Assembly: GCA_023453125.1 (NCBI GenBank)
Contig: JAEXUB010000155.1
Coordinates: 1 to 15,496 of the forward strand
Reading direction: 5' to 3'
Length of the DNA stretch: 15,496 bases
From: Bacteroidota bacterium
GTDB lineage: Bacteria > Bacteroidota > Ignavibacteria > Ignavibacteriales > Melioribacteraceae
In this document: positions 7,835 through 15,465 of the stretch, piece after piece
Layout: each line of letters opens with the position of its first letter
How positions within the stretch are numbered: the first letter of the stretch is position 1
Position numbers and translations under genes: made by a program
The notes under the pieces: generated by a model
Database searches by the model: none
What the model was told of the DNA's origin: nothing
Seen by the model: the letters and a program-made list of their open reading frames with translations, nothing else

Positions 7835-9757
7835 GTGAAAAAGACAGTTCCGGAAAAGACGGGCTCTGCAAAGGCAAAGCCCAAAACAAAAGAAGGGTGC
7901 GATTACCAGTATAAAGAACTGGTTGAAAATTCCCCCAATACGGTTTTTATTGTTAATGCCGCCGGGCATATAGTTTACATCAATAAATCCTTCAAAAAAC
8001 TCTTCGGCTACGACGAAAAGATTATCGGCAAAGGATTTGAAAAACTTATTGTCAGCCCGGATGATGCCGAATCGGTTAGGGAGATTATTGGCAGGACAAT
8101 TAAGGGAAAGAGTCATAAGGACCTCGAAATAGAATTTTCAGGCAAAGAGCGGAAGAAATTTTATTCCACAACACGCGCTTATCCGGTTAATAACGAAAAG
8201 AAAAAAGAATTTGAATGCGCATTTATTGTAATAGATATTACAAAGACAAGGCTCGAACAGATTGAAAGAGCCGAATCGGAAAAAAAATACCGCGCCTTGT
8301 TTGACCTTTCCCCCTCTCCGATTATAATTGTTGACCTTCAGACTAGGAATATAATTGACTGGAACCTTGCGGCTTTAAACCTGCTCGGCTATACTCCGCG
8401 CGAAATGAAGAAAAACAAACTCGGCACTCTGCACGAGAAACATGTTTACGACCGCACCCGGGTTGAAGTTGAAATGCAATTAATCCGCAAAGGAAGATTT
8501 TCCGTTGAAACAGTATGGATTGAAAAAAACGGCAGAGAGATTCCTGTAAATCTATACGGCGGCTATCTTGAGCTTAAAAAGAAAAACCTCGTTCAGATAT
8601 ACGCATACGACATTTCGGAAAAGAAAAAGGCCGAAAAAGAGCTTCTTGAAAATCTTGAAATAAGGACTGCCCTTTTTGAAGGCTCCCGCGACCCTATGAT
8701 TATTGTTGACCTTAATGATATATGCCGATTTGCTAATCCGGCTATGACACGTGTTTTCGGGTACGATATTGAAGAGGTAATAGGGCATCAATTTCCCGGT
8801 GTAATGGGAGAACACGATAATACATTTGCCGAATGGGTTGAAATGTGCCGCAAAGGCACCGGTGTTTCGAATTATGAAACGCTCCGCCGCGCAAAATCGG
8901 GCAGGGTTATTCCGGTAAGCATTACCATCTCTCCAATTAAAAATGCCAAAGGGGAGCTTGTATATCTTTCGTTCCTCTACCACGATATAAGCGAAAGCAA
9001 GAAAGCCGAAGAAGAACTCCTTATTGCAAACCAGTCTATTAAAAAATATGCAGAAGAGCTGAAGGAGCTTAATGCAAACAAGGATAAATTCTTCTCGATT
9101 ATAGCGCACGATTTAAGGAGCCCTTTCCAGGGACTGCTCGGATTCTGTAATCTTCTTAATACCGAATATGACAATCTTAACGAGGAAGAGAGCAAATTCA
9201 TAATTCACAACATCGGCGAATCGGCAAAAAATATTTTTGCTCTTATAGAGAATCTGCTCGAATGGTCCCGCGTTCAGTCGGGCAGAAAGGAATTCATTCC
9301 GAAGAAAGTAAGTCTGTATGAAGAAGTATTGACTGCAATCATTTCGCAGAAGATTCAGGCAATCAATAAGGGAATAGCATTAAAGAACCTTGTAGATGAA
9401 AACATATTCATCCGTGCAGATGAGAATATGATACAGACCGTTCTGCGCAACCTAATATCCAACGGATTAAAATTCACGCCGCGCAGCGGATCGGTTACCG
9501 TAAGCGCATCAACGAAAGATGACTTTGTTGTAATCTGCGTTGAAGATACCGGAATTGGAATTGCCGAAGAGGATATACCCCGGATGTTCAGGATTGAAAC
9601 CCATTTCGTTATGCAGGGAACAGAAAAAGAACCGGGCACTGGACTCGGGCTTATATTGTGCAAAGAGTTTATTCAGAAACACGGGGGAGAAATCTGGGTT
9701 GAAAGCACTCCCGGCAATGGAAGCCGCTTCTACTGTTCGGTACCCAAATTTGAATAA
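7835..9757 (+). CDS. Soluble sensor histidine kinase with three PAS domains
   Basis: 640 residues with no signal peptide or membrane segment. PAS domains lie at about 24-140, 150-265 and 275-390; each opens with a version of ALFExSPxxIxIVD and holds an N-x-x-(L/F)-GY motif. HisKA has the phospho-acceptor His425 in FSIIAHDLRSPFQGLLGF. The ATPase domain has its N box at NLISNGLKF (Asn543), G1 at EDTGIGIAEED (Asp571) and G2 at GTGLGL (601 onward). No receiver domain is attached, and no regulator follows directly. The GTG at 7835 is the only plausible start: the frame is blocked by a stop at 7808-7810 and has no ATG nearby. It lies two bases after the ettA stop (TAACAGTG), with no clear ribosome binding site, so translation is probably coupled to ettA. 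The signal is unknown; PAS domains often bind redox cofactors or small ligands. Confidence 0.92.
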   Translation: MKKTVPEKTGSAKAKPKTKEGCDYQYKELVENSPNTVFIVNAAGHIVYINKSFKKLFGYDEKIIGKGFEKLIVSPDDAESVREIIGRTIKGKSHKDLEIEFSGKERKKFYSTTRAYPVNNEKKKEFECAFIVIDITKTRLEQIERAESEKKYRALFDLSPSPIIIVDLQTRNIIDWNLAALNLLGYTPREMKKNKLGTLHEKHVYDRTRVEVEMQLIRKGRFSVETVWIEKNGREIPVNLYGGYLELKKKNLVQIYAYDISEKKKAEKELLENLEIRTALFEGSRDPMIIVDLNDICRFANPAMTRVFGYDIEEVIGHQFPGVMGEHDNTFAEWVEMCRKGTGVSNYETLRRAKSGRVIPVSITISPIKNAKGELVYLSFLYHDISESKKAEEELLIANQSIKKYAEELKELNANKDKFFSIIAHDLRSPFQGLLGFCNLLNTEYDNLNEEESKFIIHNIGESAKNIFALIENLLEWSRVQSGRKEFIPKKVSLYEEVLTAIISQKIQAINKGIALKNLVDENIFIRADENMIQTVLRNLISNGLKFTPRSGSVTVSASTKDDFVVICVEDTGIGIAEEDIPRMFRIETHFVMQGTEKEPGTGLGLILCKEFIQKHGGEIWVESTPGNGSRFYCSVPKFE

Positions 9758-9880
9758 GCTCATTTCATCGTATCGCCTGTTTTTGTGTACCCCTTTTGCT
9801 GTTTCAAATGGCGCGGAATAAGTTTATATTATTTTATACTATATAGAATAATTATCATTATGCGGTAGTCTGTCTGCCAT

Positions 9881-12800
9881 ATGAACCATTTATGCGGTAA
9901 AATAATAATTGTTATTTTTTTTCTTTTTCTGTGTGCCGGAGTTCCCGCCCAGAATGCCCCCTATCGTTTAAAAAATATCACCTTCGAATCGGGCATTAAC
10001 AACGGCACCGTTTATACTATTATGCAGGACCGCAAGGGGTATTTGTGGTTCGGAACGGCAAGCGGGCTTAACAGATATGACGGATACGAATTCAAAGTCT
10101 ATTCGCATAACACTACGGATTCCAATTCAATTTCGGATAACGGTGTTGTAGCGCTTTATGAGGATAAAAAGGGAATTTTCTGGATCGGCACGAATGACGG
10201 AGTACTTAATAAGTTCGACCGGAAGAGGGGGGAGTTTACTCATTACGACCTAAAGATTTCCGATTCATATAATCTCATACCGGATCCGGCGGTTACCGAA
10301 TTTCCGGTTCCTTTTTCCCGCTCGAACCCGAATGCAATTACTTCTATAACGGAAGATTCTAAAGGAAATCTCTGGGTGGGCACCTGGGGTACGGGAATTA
10401 TAAGGTTCGACAGGAATACCGGAAAACCCCGCAGATATATAGAGCTGGAGCAGGAGCAGTCGTTTAAAATTTCAAAGAATAATGTCAGGTCTATCCATAC
10501 CGATTCCGACGGCAACATCTGGATTGCCAGCATGCTGGACGGTTTGAAGAGAATGATATACGAAGAGATGAGCGATAAAGTAAGGTTTGTAAGATACGAC
10601 CTGATGAAAGGAAAATATAAACAGGTTACATCACTTTCCGAGGACAGGGAAAAGAACCTTTATATCAGCACTTACGACGGGGGATTCTTTAAACTTCCTG
10701 CGGCAATGAAAAATAAAAACTACGGAATCATAAGCCTCGTATCAATTATTGATAACGCAAAGAGAAACGGGGCTCCGGTGCCGGGAAATATTATGACTCT
10801 GCTTACCGATAAAAACGGTTCGGTATGGCTCGGTACATACGGCGCGCTTTTGAAATATGATCCGGTAAAAAATGAGATTGCCGACATAGAACTACGCTCC
10901 GACGAAGGGAGAGAGCTGAATAAAAATGTGCTTTCTCTTCAGGAAGATATGACCGGAATAATATGGGCAGGATTCAGCCTCGGAGGGGGAATAGTAAAAA
11001 TCGAAATAAACAAGATTAAGTTCGGTATGATTAATTCCTCCTTCCCGGTTAAAAACGGGCTTAATGACGAAACTGTCTGGTCTATTCTTCTTGATAAAAA
11101 TGACATACTTTGGATTGGAACCGAGAGGGGGGGATTAAACCGGTTTGACAGGAGAAACTCCCGCTTTTCTTATTATAAAAAATCTTCCGTGGCAAACAGC
11201 ATAAGCGATAACTGCGTGAGGGCAATTGTAGAAGACCGGTGGGGAGACCTCTGGATTGGAACCTACAGCGGCGGATTAAATCATTTCAATAAATCAACCG
11301 GGAGTTTTAAGGCATTTAAAACCGATACTCAGCAGAACGGGGCAATAACATCAAATCAGGTGCAGGCTGTTTATATTGACACCTCTTCAACCTATTGGAT
11401 AGGCACATTCGGCGGCGGTTTGCTTAAATTCAAACTCAACGGAAGATACAACGGAGAACAGCTCGGGTTTACTTCATACCGGTATGATAAGAATAATCCT
11501 TTCTCCCTCAGCAGCGATCAGGTATATGCAATATACGAAGACAGGAGAGGCACTCTCTGGATAGGCACATTCGGCGGCGGGCTGAATAAATTCGACAAAA
11601 AAACAGGCAGGTTTATCGTTTACAGAAATATTCCGGATGACGAATCGAGCATTGAAGACGACAGAGTGCTGGCAATAAATGAAGACTCGAAGGGGAATCT
11701 TTGGATTGCGACTTACGGAGGGGGGCTTAACAGGTTCGATCCGAAAACAGAAAAATTCCAGCGCTTCTATAATGATGTTATGAGCGTTGTTTATGCCGTC
11801 CAGGAGGATGAAAAGGGAAATCTCTGGATGAGCTCTGACAGGGGAATATTTAAATTTAACACATCAACTCAGACTTTTACGCAGTATCATATTATAGACG
11901 GACTGCAGGGATACGAATACAGCGGCGGAGCTTATTTTAAGAGCAGCAGCGGAGAAATGTTCTTCGGAGGAACGGGAGGGCTGAATTATTTCTTCCCCTC
12001 AAAAATTATAGATAACAACAGACAGTCTCCGGTAGTTGTTACTTCAATAAAAGTTTTTAACAATCCTATACCGGAAGAGAAAGAGGAAATTGAAATTTCC
12101 TACAGCGAGAATTTTGTGTCGTTCGAATTTGCCTGCCTCGATTTTACCAATCCGGCCGATAACCATTACCAGTTTATGCTTGAAGGCTACGACGATAACT
12201 GGATTCCGGCCAAATCAAATGCGAGAGTGGCAAATTATATTAATCTTTCCCCGGGCACTTATAAGTTCAGGGTAAGGGGCACAAACAGCGACGACGTATG
12301 GAATATGGAAGGGGCATCGGTTACTCTTATAATTAAACCGTTATACTGGCAGACTGCCTGGTTCAGAATTCTTGCTGTTATAGCATTTATAGGCATTCTT
12401 TATTATTTATTCACTCTCCGCTATAAGGGGCTTCTCGAAATGGAGAAACTGAAGACAAAGATTGCTGCGGATCTGCACGACAACGTAGGCGCCGGTTTAA
12501 CTGAAATTTCCATCCTAAGCGAGCTGACTTCGAACCTTATCAAGAACGGCTCCCACACTTCAGTTAAGAATCTTGATGTGATCAGCGAAAAATCGAGAGG
12601 GCTGGTCGATTCTATGAGCGACATAGTCTGGGTGGTTAATCCCAAGAGGGATTCCTTGTATGATTTAATTGTCCGACTTAAAGACTCATACAGCGACGTA
12701 CTCTCTGTAATGGGAATAGCTTTTAAAACCAACAACCTCGAAGAGTTCAATTCGATTAAGCTTCCTATGGATTACAAGCAGAACCTCTATTTAATTTTCA

Positions 12801-13081
12801 AAGAGGCGCTTAATAATTCAATCAAGCACAGCAGGTGCAGGCAGATTTCTCTGGATGCCCACGTGGAAAGAGATTCAATTAAGCTTGTTTTGACAGACGA
12901 CGGTACAGGATTCGATTTGAATGAAAAGCAGAAAGGGAACGGAATTAATAACATTAAAAACAGGGCAAAAATGCTTGGCGGAAACGTCGAATTTGTAAAC
13001 AACGGCGCCGGCACCTCTATTATATTTACCGGAAAGGTTAAAAAAGCAGATATTATTAAGCAGTTCTTTAATAAAATTTAA
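9881..13081 (+). CDS. Two-component propeller sensor histidine kinase (NarL-partner type)
   Basis: 1066 residues. A signal peptide occupies about 1-23 (hydrophobic core VIFFLFLC, possible cleavage after VPA). Residues about 30-700 hold fourteen Reg_prop-like repeats of the type D-x-x-G-x-(L/I)-W-(I/V)-G-T-x-x-G-(G)-L-x-(R/K)-F-D, enough for two seven-bladed propellers in the periplasm. A Y_Y_Y-type domain follows at about 735-820 (FMLEGYDDNWIPA, then SPGTYKFRVRGTN), then one membrane helix near 828-848. The cytoplasmic part is a HisKA_3-type kinase: His866 in ADLHDNVGAGLTEI, Asn979 in EALNNSIKH and Asp1007 in LTDDGTGF. In Bacteroides such sensors (HTCS) usually read glycan fragments and carry a fused regulator; here the regulator is a separate gene 52 bases downstream. 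The ligand cannot be told from the sequence. Confidence 0.94.
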   Translation: MNHLCGKIIIVIFFLFLCAGVPAQNAPYRLKNITFESGINNGTVYTIMQDRKGYLWFGTASGLNRYDGYEFKVYSHNTTDSNSISDNGVVALYEDKKGIFWIGTNDGVLNKFDRKRGEFTHYDLKISDSYNLIPDPAVTEFPVPFSRSNPNAITSITEDSKGNLWVGTWGTGIIRFDRNTGKPRRYIELEQEQSFKISKNNVRSIHTDSDGNIWIASMLDGLKRMIYEEMSDKVRFVRYDLMKGKYKQVTSLSEDREKNLYISTYDGGFFKLPAAMKNKNYGIISLVSIIDNAKRNGAPVPGNIMTLLTDKNGSVWLGTYGALLKYDPVKNEIADIELRSDEGRELNKNVLSLQEDMTGIIWAGFSLGGGIVKIEINKIKFGMINSSFPVKNGLNDETVWSILLDKNDILWIGTERGGLNRFDRRNSRFSYYKKSSVANSISDNCVRAIVEDRWGDLWIGTYSGGLNHFNKSTGSFKAFKTDTQQNGAITSNQVQAVYIDTSSTYWIGTFGGGLLKFKLNGRYNGEQLGFTSYRYDKNNPFSLSSDQVYAIYEDRRGTLWIGTFGGGLNKFDKKTGRFIVYRNIPDDESSIEDDRVLAINEDSKGNLWIATYGGGLNRFDPKTEKFQRFYNDVMSVVYAVQEDEKGNLWMSSDRGIFKFNTSTQTFTQYHIIDGLQGYEYSGGAYFKSSSGEMFFGGTGGLNYFFPSKIIDNNRQSPVVVTSIKVFNNPIPEEKEEIEISYSENFVSFEFACLDFTNPADNHYQFMLEGYDDNWIPAKSNARVANYINLSPGTYKFRVRGTNSDDVWNMEGASVTLIIKPLYWQTAWFRILAVIAFIGILYYLFTLRYKGLLEMEKLKTKIAADLHDNVGAGLTEISILSELTSNLIKNGSHTSVKNLDVISEKSRGLVDSMSDIVWVVNPKRDSLYDLIVRLKDSYSDVLSVMGIAFKTNNLEEFNSIKLPMDYKQNLYLIFKEALNNSIKHSRCRQISLDAHVERDSIKLVLTDDGTGFDLNEKQKGNGINNIKNRAKMLGGNVEFVNNGAGTSIIFTGKVKKADIIKQFFNKI

Positions 13082-13133
13082 ATTATTTTACACTGGAAGA
13101 AATTATCTTTGCAGGTGCAAAACAGGAACGGTG

Positions 13134-13772
13134 ATGATTAGTGTAGCAATTGTTGAAGACAACGATACGATCAGAGAAGGGCTTGCGGCTCTTATAAACG
13201 GTACAACAGGATATTCCTGCGTGGGCGCTTTCGGCGACTGCGAATCCTTCTTATCAAAGCTTCCCTCATTGAAAGTGGATGTTGCCCTTATGGATATCGG
13301 GCTTCCGGGAATGAATGGAATTGAAGGGGTGGGAAAGGCAAAACTGATTAATCCGAACCTGAATATTCTAATGCTTACAGTTTACGAAGAGAGTCAGACT
13401 GTATTTAAAGCCCTTTGCGCAGGGGCCTGCGGATATCTTGTAAAGAAAACTCCTCCTCTCCGTCTTCTCGAATCGATTAAAGACGCATTCGAAGGGGGAT
13501 CTCCAATGAGCTCCCAGATTGCACGCCAGGTTATTACAGTTTTCCAGCAGACTCCCGGTATTAAGGATGAGTCGGGGGAAAGCGACCTGAGCGACAGGGA
13601 AAAAGAAGTTCTGGTTTCTCTTGCCGAGGGAAATAATTATAATGAAATTGCCAACCGTTTATTTATAAGCGTTGATACCGTAAGGCACCATATAAGGAAC
13701 ATATATAAAAAACTGCATGTCCATTCCCAGTCCGAAGCAGTAGCAAAAGCAATCCGAAAAGGGCTTATATAG
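13134..13772 (+). CDS. NarL/LuxR-family response regulator
   Basis: 212 residues. The receiver domain (1-120) has the acidic pocket Glu8/Asp9, phospho-acceptor Asp54 in VALMDIGLPGMNG, Thr82 in MLTVYEES and Lys104 in GYLVKKTPP. The C-terminal domain (about 150-205) is a GerE/LuxR helix-turn-helix: LSDREKEVLVSLAEG, EIANRLFISVDTVRHHIRNIYKKL. The ATG at 13134 is chosen because AGGA at 13124-13127 sits six bases before it; a GTG at 13131 directly before would add one residue. It follows the propeller kinase by 52 bases on the same strand, and HisKA_3 kinases pair with exactly this regulator class, so the two almost surely form one phosphorelay. Target genes are unknown; nothing nearby looks like an obvious polysaccharide utilisation locus. 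Confidence 0.95.
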   Translation: MISVAIVEDNDTIREGLAALINGTTGYSCVGAFGDCESFLSKLPSLKVDVALMDIGLPGMNGIEGVGKAKLINPNLNILMLTVYEESQTVFKALCAGACGYLVKKTPPLRLLESIKDAFEGGSPMSSQIARQVITVFQQTPGIKDESGESDLSDREKEVLVSLAEGNNYNEIANRLFISVDTVRHHIRNIYKKLHVHSQSEAVAKAIRKGLI

Positions 13773-13778
13773 CCCCTC

Positions 13779-13800
13779 TACCCGCATAAATATGCGGGTA
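13779..13800 (+). repeat. Perfect 22-bp palindrome after the response regulator gene
   Basis: TACCCGCATA (13779-13788) and TATGCGGGTA (13791-13800) are perfect 10-bp inverted arms with only AA between them. The palindrome starts six bases after the regulator stop codon. It is followed by CCCCCC, not a T run, so as RNA it is a strong hairpin but not a standard intrinsic terminator. It could be a processing or stability hairpin, a factor-dependent terminator, or a binding site for a dimeric protein. Confidence 0.65.
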
Positions 13801-13910
13801 CCCCCCTAAAAACACCAAAAAAGGGATAAAAACCACACAAATGTGCAGTTGTACACCGGTATTGCATTTCGTATTTATCTTACAGAAAAAACAAACATAA
13901 TTAATCCTTA

Positions 13911-13917
13911 GGGAGGG
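13911..13917 (+). promoter_or_regulatory. Very strong ribosome binding site for the 83-residue protein
   Basis: GGGAGGG lies four bases before the ATG at 13922 and fixes that start. It is stronger than the sites of most genes in the window, which have short AGGA-like or no recognisable sites. TTAGGG (13908-13913) is also complementary to CCCTAA at 13804-13809 upstream. Confidence 0.7.
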
Positions 13918-13921
13918 TAAA

Positions 13922-14173
13922 ATGAGAGCAACAGAAAACAACGTGCCATTGAATCCGCTAGCAGACTTAATCAACGACCAGCTTTTTGTCGAACTGATAA
14001 GAAGAGGAGTAGTAAATGAAAAGTATGTCCGCGACTACTACCTAAGGTCAAAATTCCGCGAAATGAGAGAAGCCAGAATGGGAGCCAACGAAGCCATCGA
14101 AAGGCTTAATGAAGAATACCCATATCTCCAGTTCGATACAATCAGAAAAATTGTTTATCAGCCGGTTCATTAA
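13922..14173 (+). CDS. Small conserved-looking protein with possible helix-turn-helix, function unknown
   Basis: 83 residues that I do not recognise. The protein is charged, predicted mostly helical, and has no signal peptide or membrane segment. The N-terminal third (NPLADLINDQLFVELIRRGVV) is amphipathic. The rest (YYLRSKFREMREARMG, then EAIERLNEEYP, then FDTIRKIVYQ) has the spacing of a small helix-turn-helix, with FDTIRKIVY in the place of a recognition helix; this is reading by eye and not a family match. It is preceded by GGGAGGG and by a 149-base leader holding a perfect palindrome, and followed by two strong hairpins, so it is probably an independently transcribed and well translated gene. 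A small DNA-binding or adaptor protein is one possibility. Confidence 0.75.
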   Translation: MRATENNVPLNPLADLINDQLFVELIRRGVVNEKYVRDYYLRSKFREMREARMGANEAIERLNEEYPYLQFDTIRKIVYQPVH

Positions 14174-14187
14174 TAAATAAGAATTGT

Positions 14188-14223
14188 ATCCGGGGTTTTA
14201 GTGTAACTCCTTTTTCCCCGGAT
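14188..14223 (+). terminator. First of two tandem hairpins after the 83-residue protein gene
   Basis: ATCCGGGG (14188-14195) and CCCCGGAT (14216-14223) form a perfect 8-bp stem around a 20-base loop ending in TTTTT. It starts 15 bases after the stop codon and is followed by CTTTAGGGG, only a short T tract, so by itself it is a moderate terminator. Confidence 0.6.
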
Positions 14224-14234
14224 CTTTAGGGGTG

Positions 14235-14268
14235 GCCGGAGAGGTGATCTTTCCGGCTCTTTTATTTT
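14235..14268 (+). terminator. Intrinsic terminator, second tandem hairpin
   Basis: GCCGGAGAG (14235-14243) pairs with CTTTCCGGC (14249-14257) in a 9-bp stem with one G-U pair and a 5-base loop, followed by TCTTTTATTTT. This is a good rightward terminator between the 83-residue protein gene and the convergent CDF-like gene, whose stop lies at 14284. Confidence 0.8.
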
Positions 14269-14283
14269 AAACACCGTTTGATT

Positions 14284-14934
14284 TTAATGATCGCAGCTGC
14301 ATCCGCAACCGGGAGCTTCCATTTTAGATTTTTCGAAAGCCTCTTTTCCCTCTTTGAATGAATAAAAAGCAATACCAAGCGCGCCGAGAGAATCCAGCAA
14401 CCCTAAGCCTAACAGCTCATATCCTGTACTCGAAATAAGTAGAATTACGGAAAGGTATAGACAGGTTTTTGTACAGTTGGCGTCTGCAATTAAAGCCTTT
14501 GAATTCATCTGTCTGCCGGCTTCTAATTTGAATTTTATCAGGAGCCACATTGTAATGATTGAAACTGATGAAATTATTATTCCCCAGAATGTTGTCTCCG
14601 GTTTATGTCCGGTATAAATGTTTATTCCGGAAGATATTATTAATCCGGCGGTTAATATATAAAATGAAGTGCCCGTTATTTTAAGTGCTGTTTTCTCAAA
14701 GCTGTCTCTCTTTTCATTCCCGTTCTTTCTTATTCTAATAAGCATATGCCAGATGCCAAGTCCCGAAAGGACCTCAACAAAAGAATCGACTCCGAATCCG
14801 AAAAGGGAAAGGGTCTCATCCTCCATTCCGAAGAAGATTGATATTCCCCCTTCGAGTATATTATAAAAAATAGTTATACCGGCTAAAAGAAAGGCTCTTT
14901 TAAGCCATTTTTCATTGTTTTGGTTTTCTTCCAT
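14284..14934 (-). CDS. Short CDF-like cation transporter family membrane protein with Cys/His tail
   Basis: 216 residues with about five or six membrane segments. It looks like the membrane half of a cation diffusion facilitator: LFGFGVDSFVEVLSGLG in segment 2 and SKALIADANCTKTCLYLS in segment 5 match the positions of the CDF metal site, and LDSLGALGIAFYSFKEGKEAFE is the usual last segment of short bacterial (TMEM163-like) relatives. The HxxxD pairs of true CDF zinc exporters are replaced by Asp50/Glu54 and Asp151/Thr155, and the C-terminal cytoplasmic metal domain is missing. The protein ends instead in GCGCSCDH (Cys210, Cys212, Cys214, His216), a likely metal-binding tail. Metal transport is inferred; the ion is unknown. 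It is divergent from the VOC gene, with 105 bases between the two starts, and converges with the 83-residue gene. Confidence 0.85.
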   Translation of the reverse strand: MEENQNNEKWLKRAFLLAGITIFYNILEGGISIFFGMEDETLSLFGFGVDSFVEVLSGLGIWHMLIRIRKNGNEKRDSFEKTALKITGTSFYILTAGLIISSGINIYTGHKPETTFWGIIISSVSIITMWLLIKFKLEAGRQMNSKALIADANCTKTCLYLSVILLISSTGYELLGLGLLDSLGALGIAFYSFKEGKEAFEKSKMEAPGCGCSCDH

Positions 14935-15009
14935 AAATCAACCGGACATTAATGAATATTTTAATCTTTAATTAAAATAAAGAACTTTTTATTTATATTC
15001 CTGTGTTTG

Positions 15010-15015
15010 TATAAT
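15010..15015 (+). promoter_or_regulatory. Candidate -10 box for the VOC gene
   Basis: TATAAT at 15010-15015, preceded by TTTG, lies 25 bases before the start codon at 15040. No good TTGACA-like box is found 16-18 bases upstream, where the sequence is TTTTTATTTA-like, so this rests on one box only. Confidence 0.3.
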
Positions 15016-15039
15016 ACACCAGTAATAATAGGATTTAAT

Positions 15040-15408
15040 ATGAAGAACGCAATTAATTGGTTTGAAATTCCAGTGCTCAATTACGAGAGGGGGATTAAAT
15101 TTTACGAATCCATATTCGGATTCGAAATGTACAGGATGCCGATGGGGGGAAACGATATGGCGTTTTTCCCGTGCGATAGGGACGGCATAGGAGGAGCGCT
15201 TGTTCATGGCAATGGATATAAGCCTTCTGCAGACGGTACGTTAGTCTTTTTGAACGGGGGAGACGATCTGAGCGGTGTGCTTAATAGAGTTGAAGCTGCT
15301 GGGGGAGCAATAGTTGTACCTAAAACTTTAATTACGGATGAGATCGGCTACTTCGGGATTTTTATCGATACCGAAGGGAATAAAGTAGCGCTTCATTCCC
15401 AAAAGTAA
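15040..15408 (+). CDS. VOC-superfamily (glyoxalase/dioxygenase fold) protein
   Basis: 122 residues forming one VOC module pair: a first beta-alpha-beta unit (INWFEIPVLNYERGIKFYESIFGFEM) and a second (LSGVLNRVEAAGGAIVVPKTLI, then GYFGIFIDTEGNKVALHS). The final IDTEGNKVALH is the family's metal-side motif with a late glutamate or histidine position, but the N-terminal HxxH-type ligand is replaced by WFEIP, as in the many VOC proteins without known enzyme activity. The ATG at 15040 is chosen over a TTG at 15007 because AGGA at 15030-15033 sits six bases before it and the domain begins right there. It is probably a cytoplasmic dimer; its substrate cannot be told. It converges with the partial gene at the right edge across a shared hairpin. 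Confidence 0.88.
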   Translation: MKNAINWFEIPVLNYERGIKFYESIFGFEMYRMPMGGNDMAFFPCDRDGIGGALVHGNGYKPSADGTLVFLNGGDDLSGVLNRVEAAGGAIVVPKTLITDEIGYFGIFIDTEGNKVALHSQK

Positions 15409-15416
15409 CCGGGGGC

Positions 15417-15446
15417 AAAAAAAAAGACCGCACTCAGGCGGTCTTT
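15417..15446 (-). terminator. Intrinsic terminator for the leftward gene at the right edge
   Basis: AAAGACCGC (15423-15431) and GCGGTCTTT (15438-15446) form a perfect 9-bp stem with a 6-base loop. Nine A residues at 15417-15425 become a U run when read leftward, so it is a strong minus-strand terminator. Read rightward only TTT follows, so it would be a weaker stop for the VOC gene. Confidence 0.85.
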
Positions 15447-15465
15447 AAATGTTTTATGGGGTTAA

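Noticed and set aside
8552..9109. 185-residue leftward open frame inside the PAS kinase gene
   Set aside because: It lies fully opposite a clear kinase gene, has low-complexity Phe/Lys/Asn-rich composition and shows no domain; it is a shadow of the coding strand.
9758..9880. AT-rich gap before the propeller kinase with TATACT at 9835-9840
   Set aside because: Several TATA-like strings occur and none has a matching -35 box, so no promoter is called; no hairpin terminator was seen either.
10000..11980. Repeated WIGTxGGGL-coding blocks that look like tandem DNA repeats
   Set aside because: The repetition is at protein level (propeller blades) with diverged DNA; it is not a CRISPR or satellite array.
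13104..13111. TATCTTTG, matching the Bacteroidota -7 box TAnnTTTG, between the propeller kinase and its regulator
   Set aside because: No TTTG-like -33 box at the right distance upstream, and the two genes are more simply read as one transcript.
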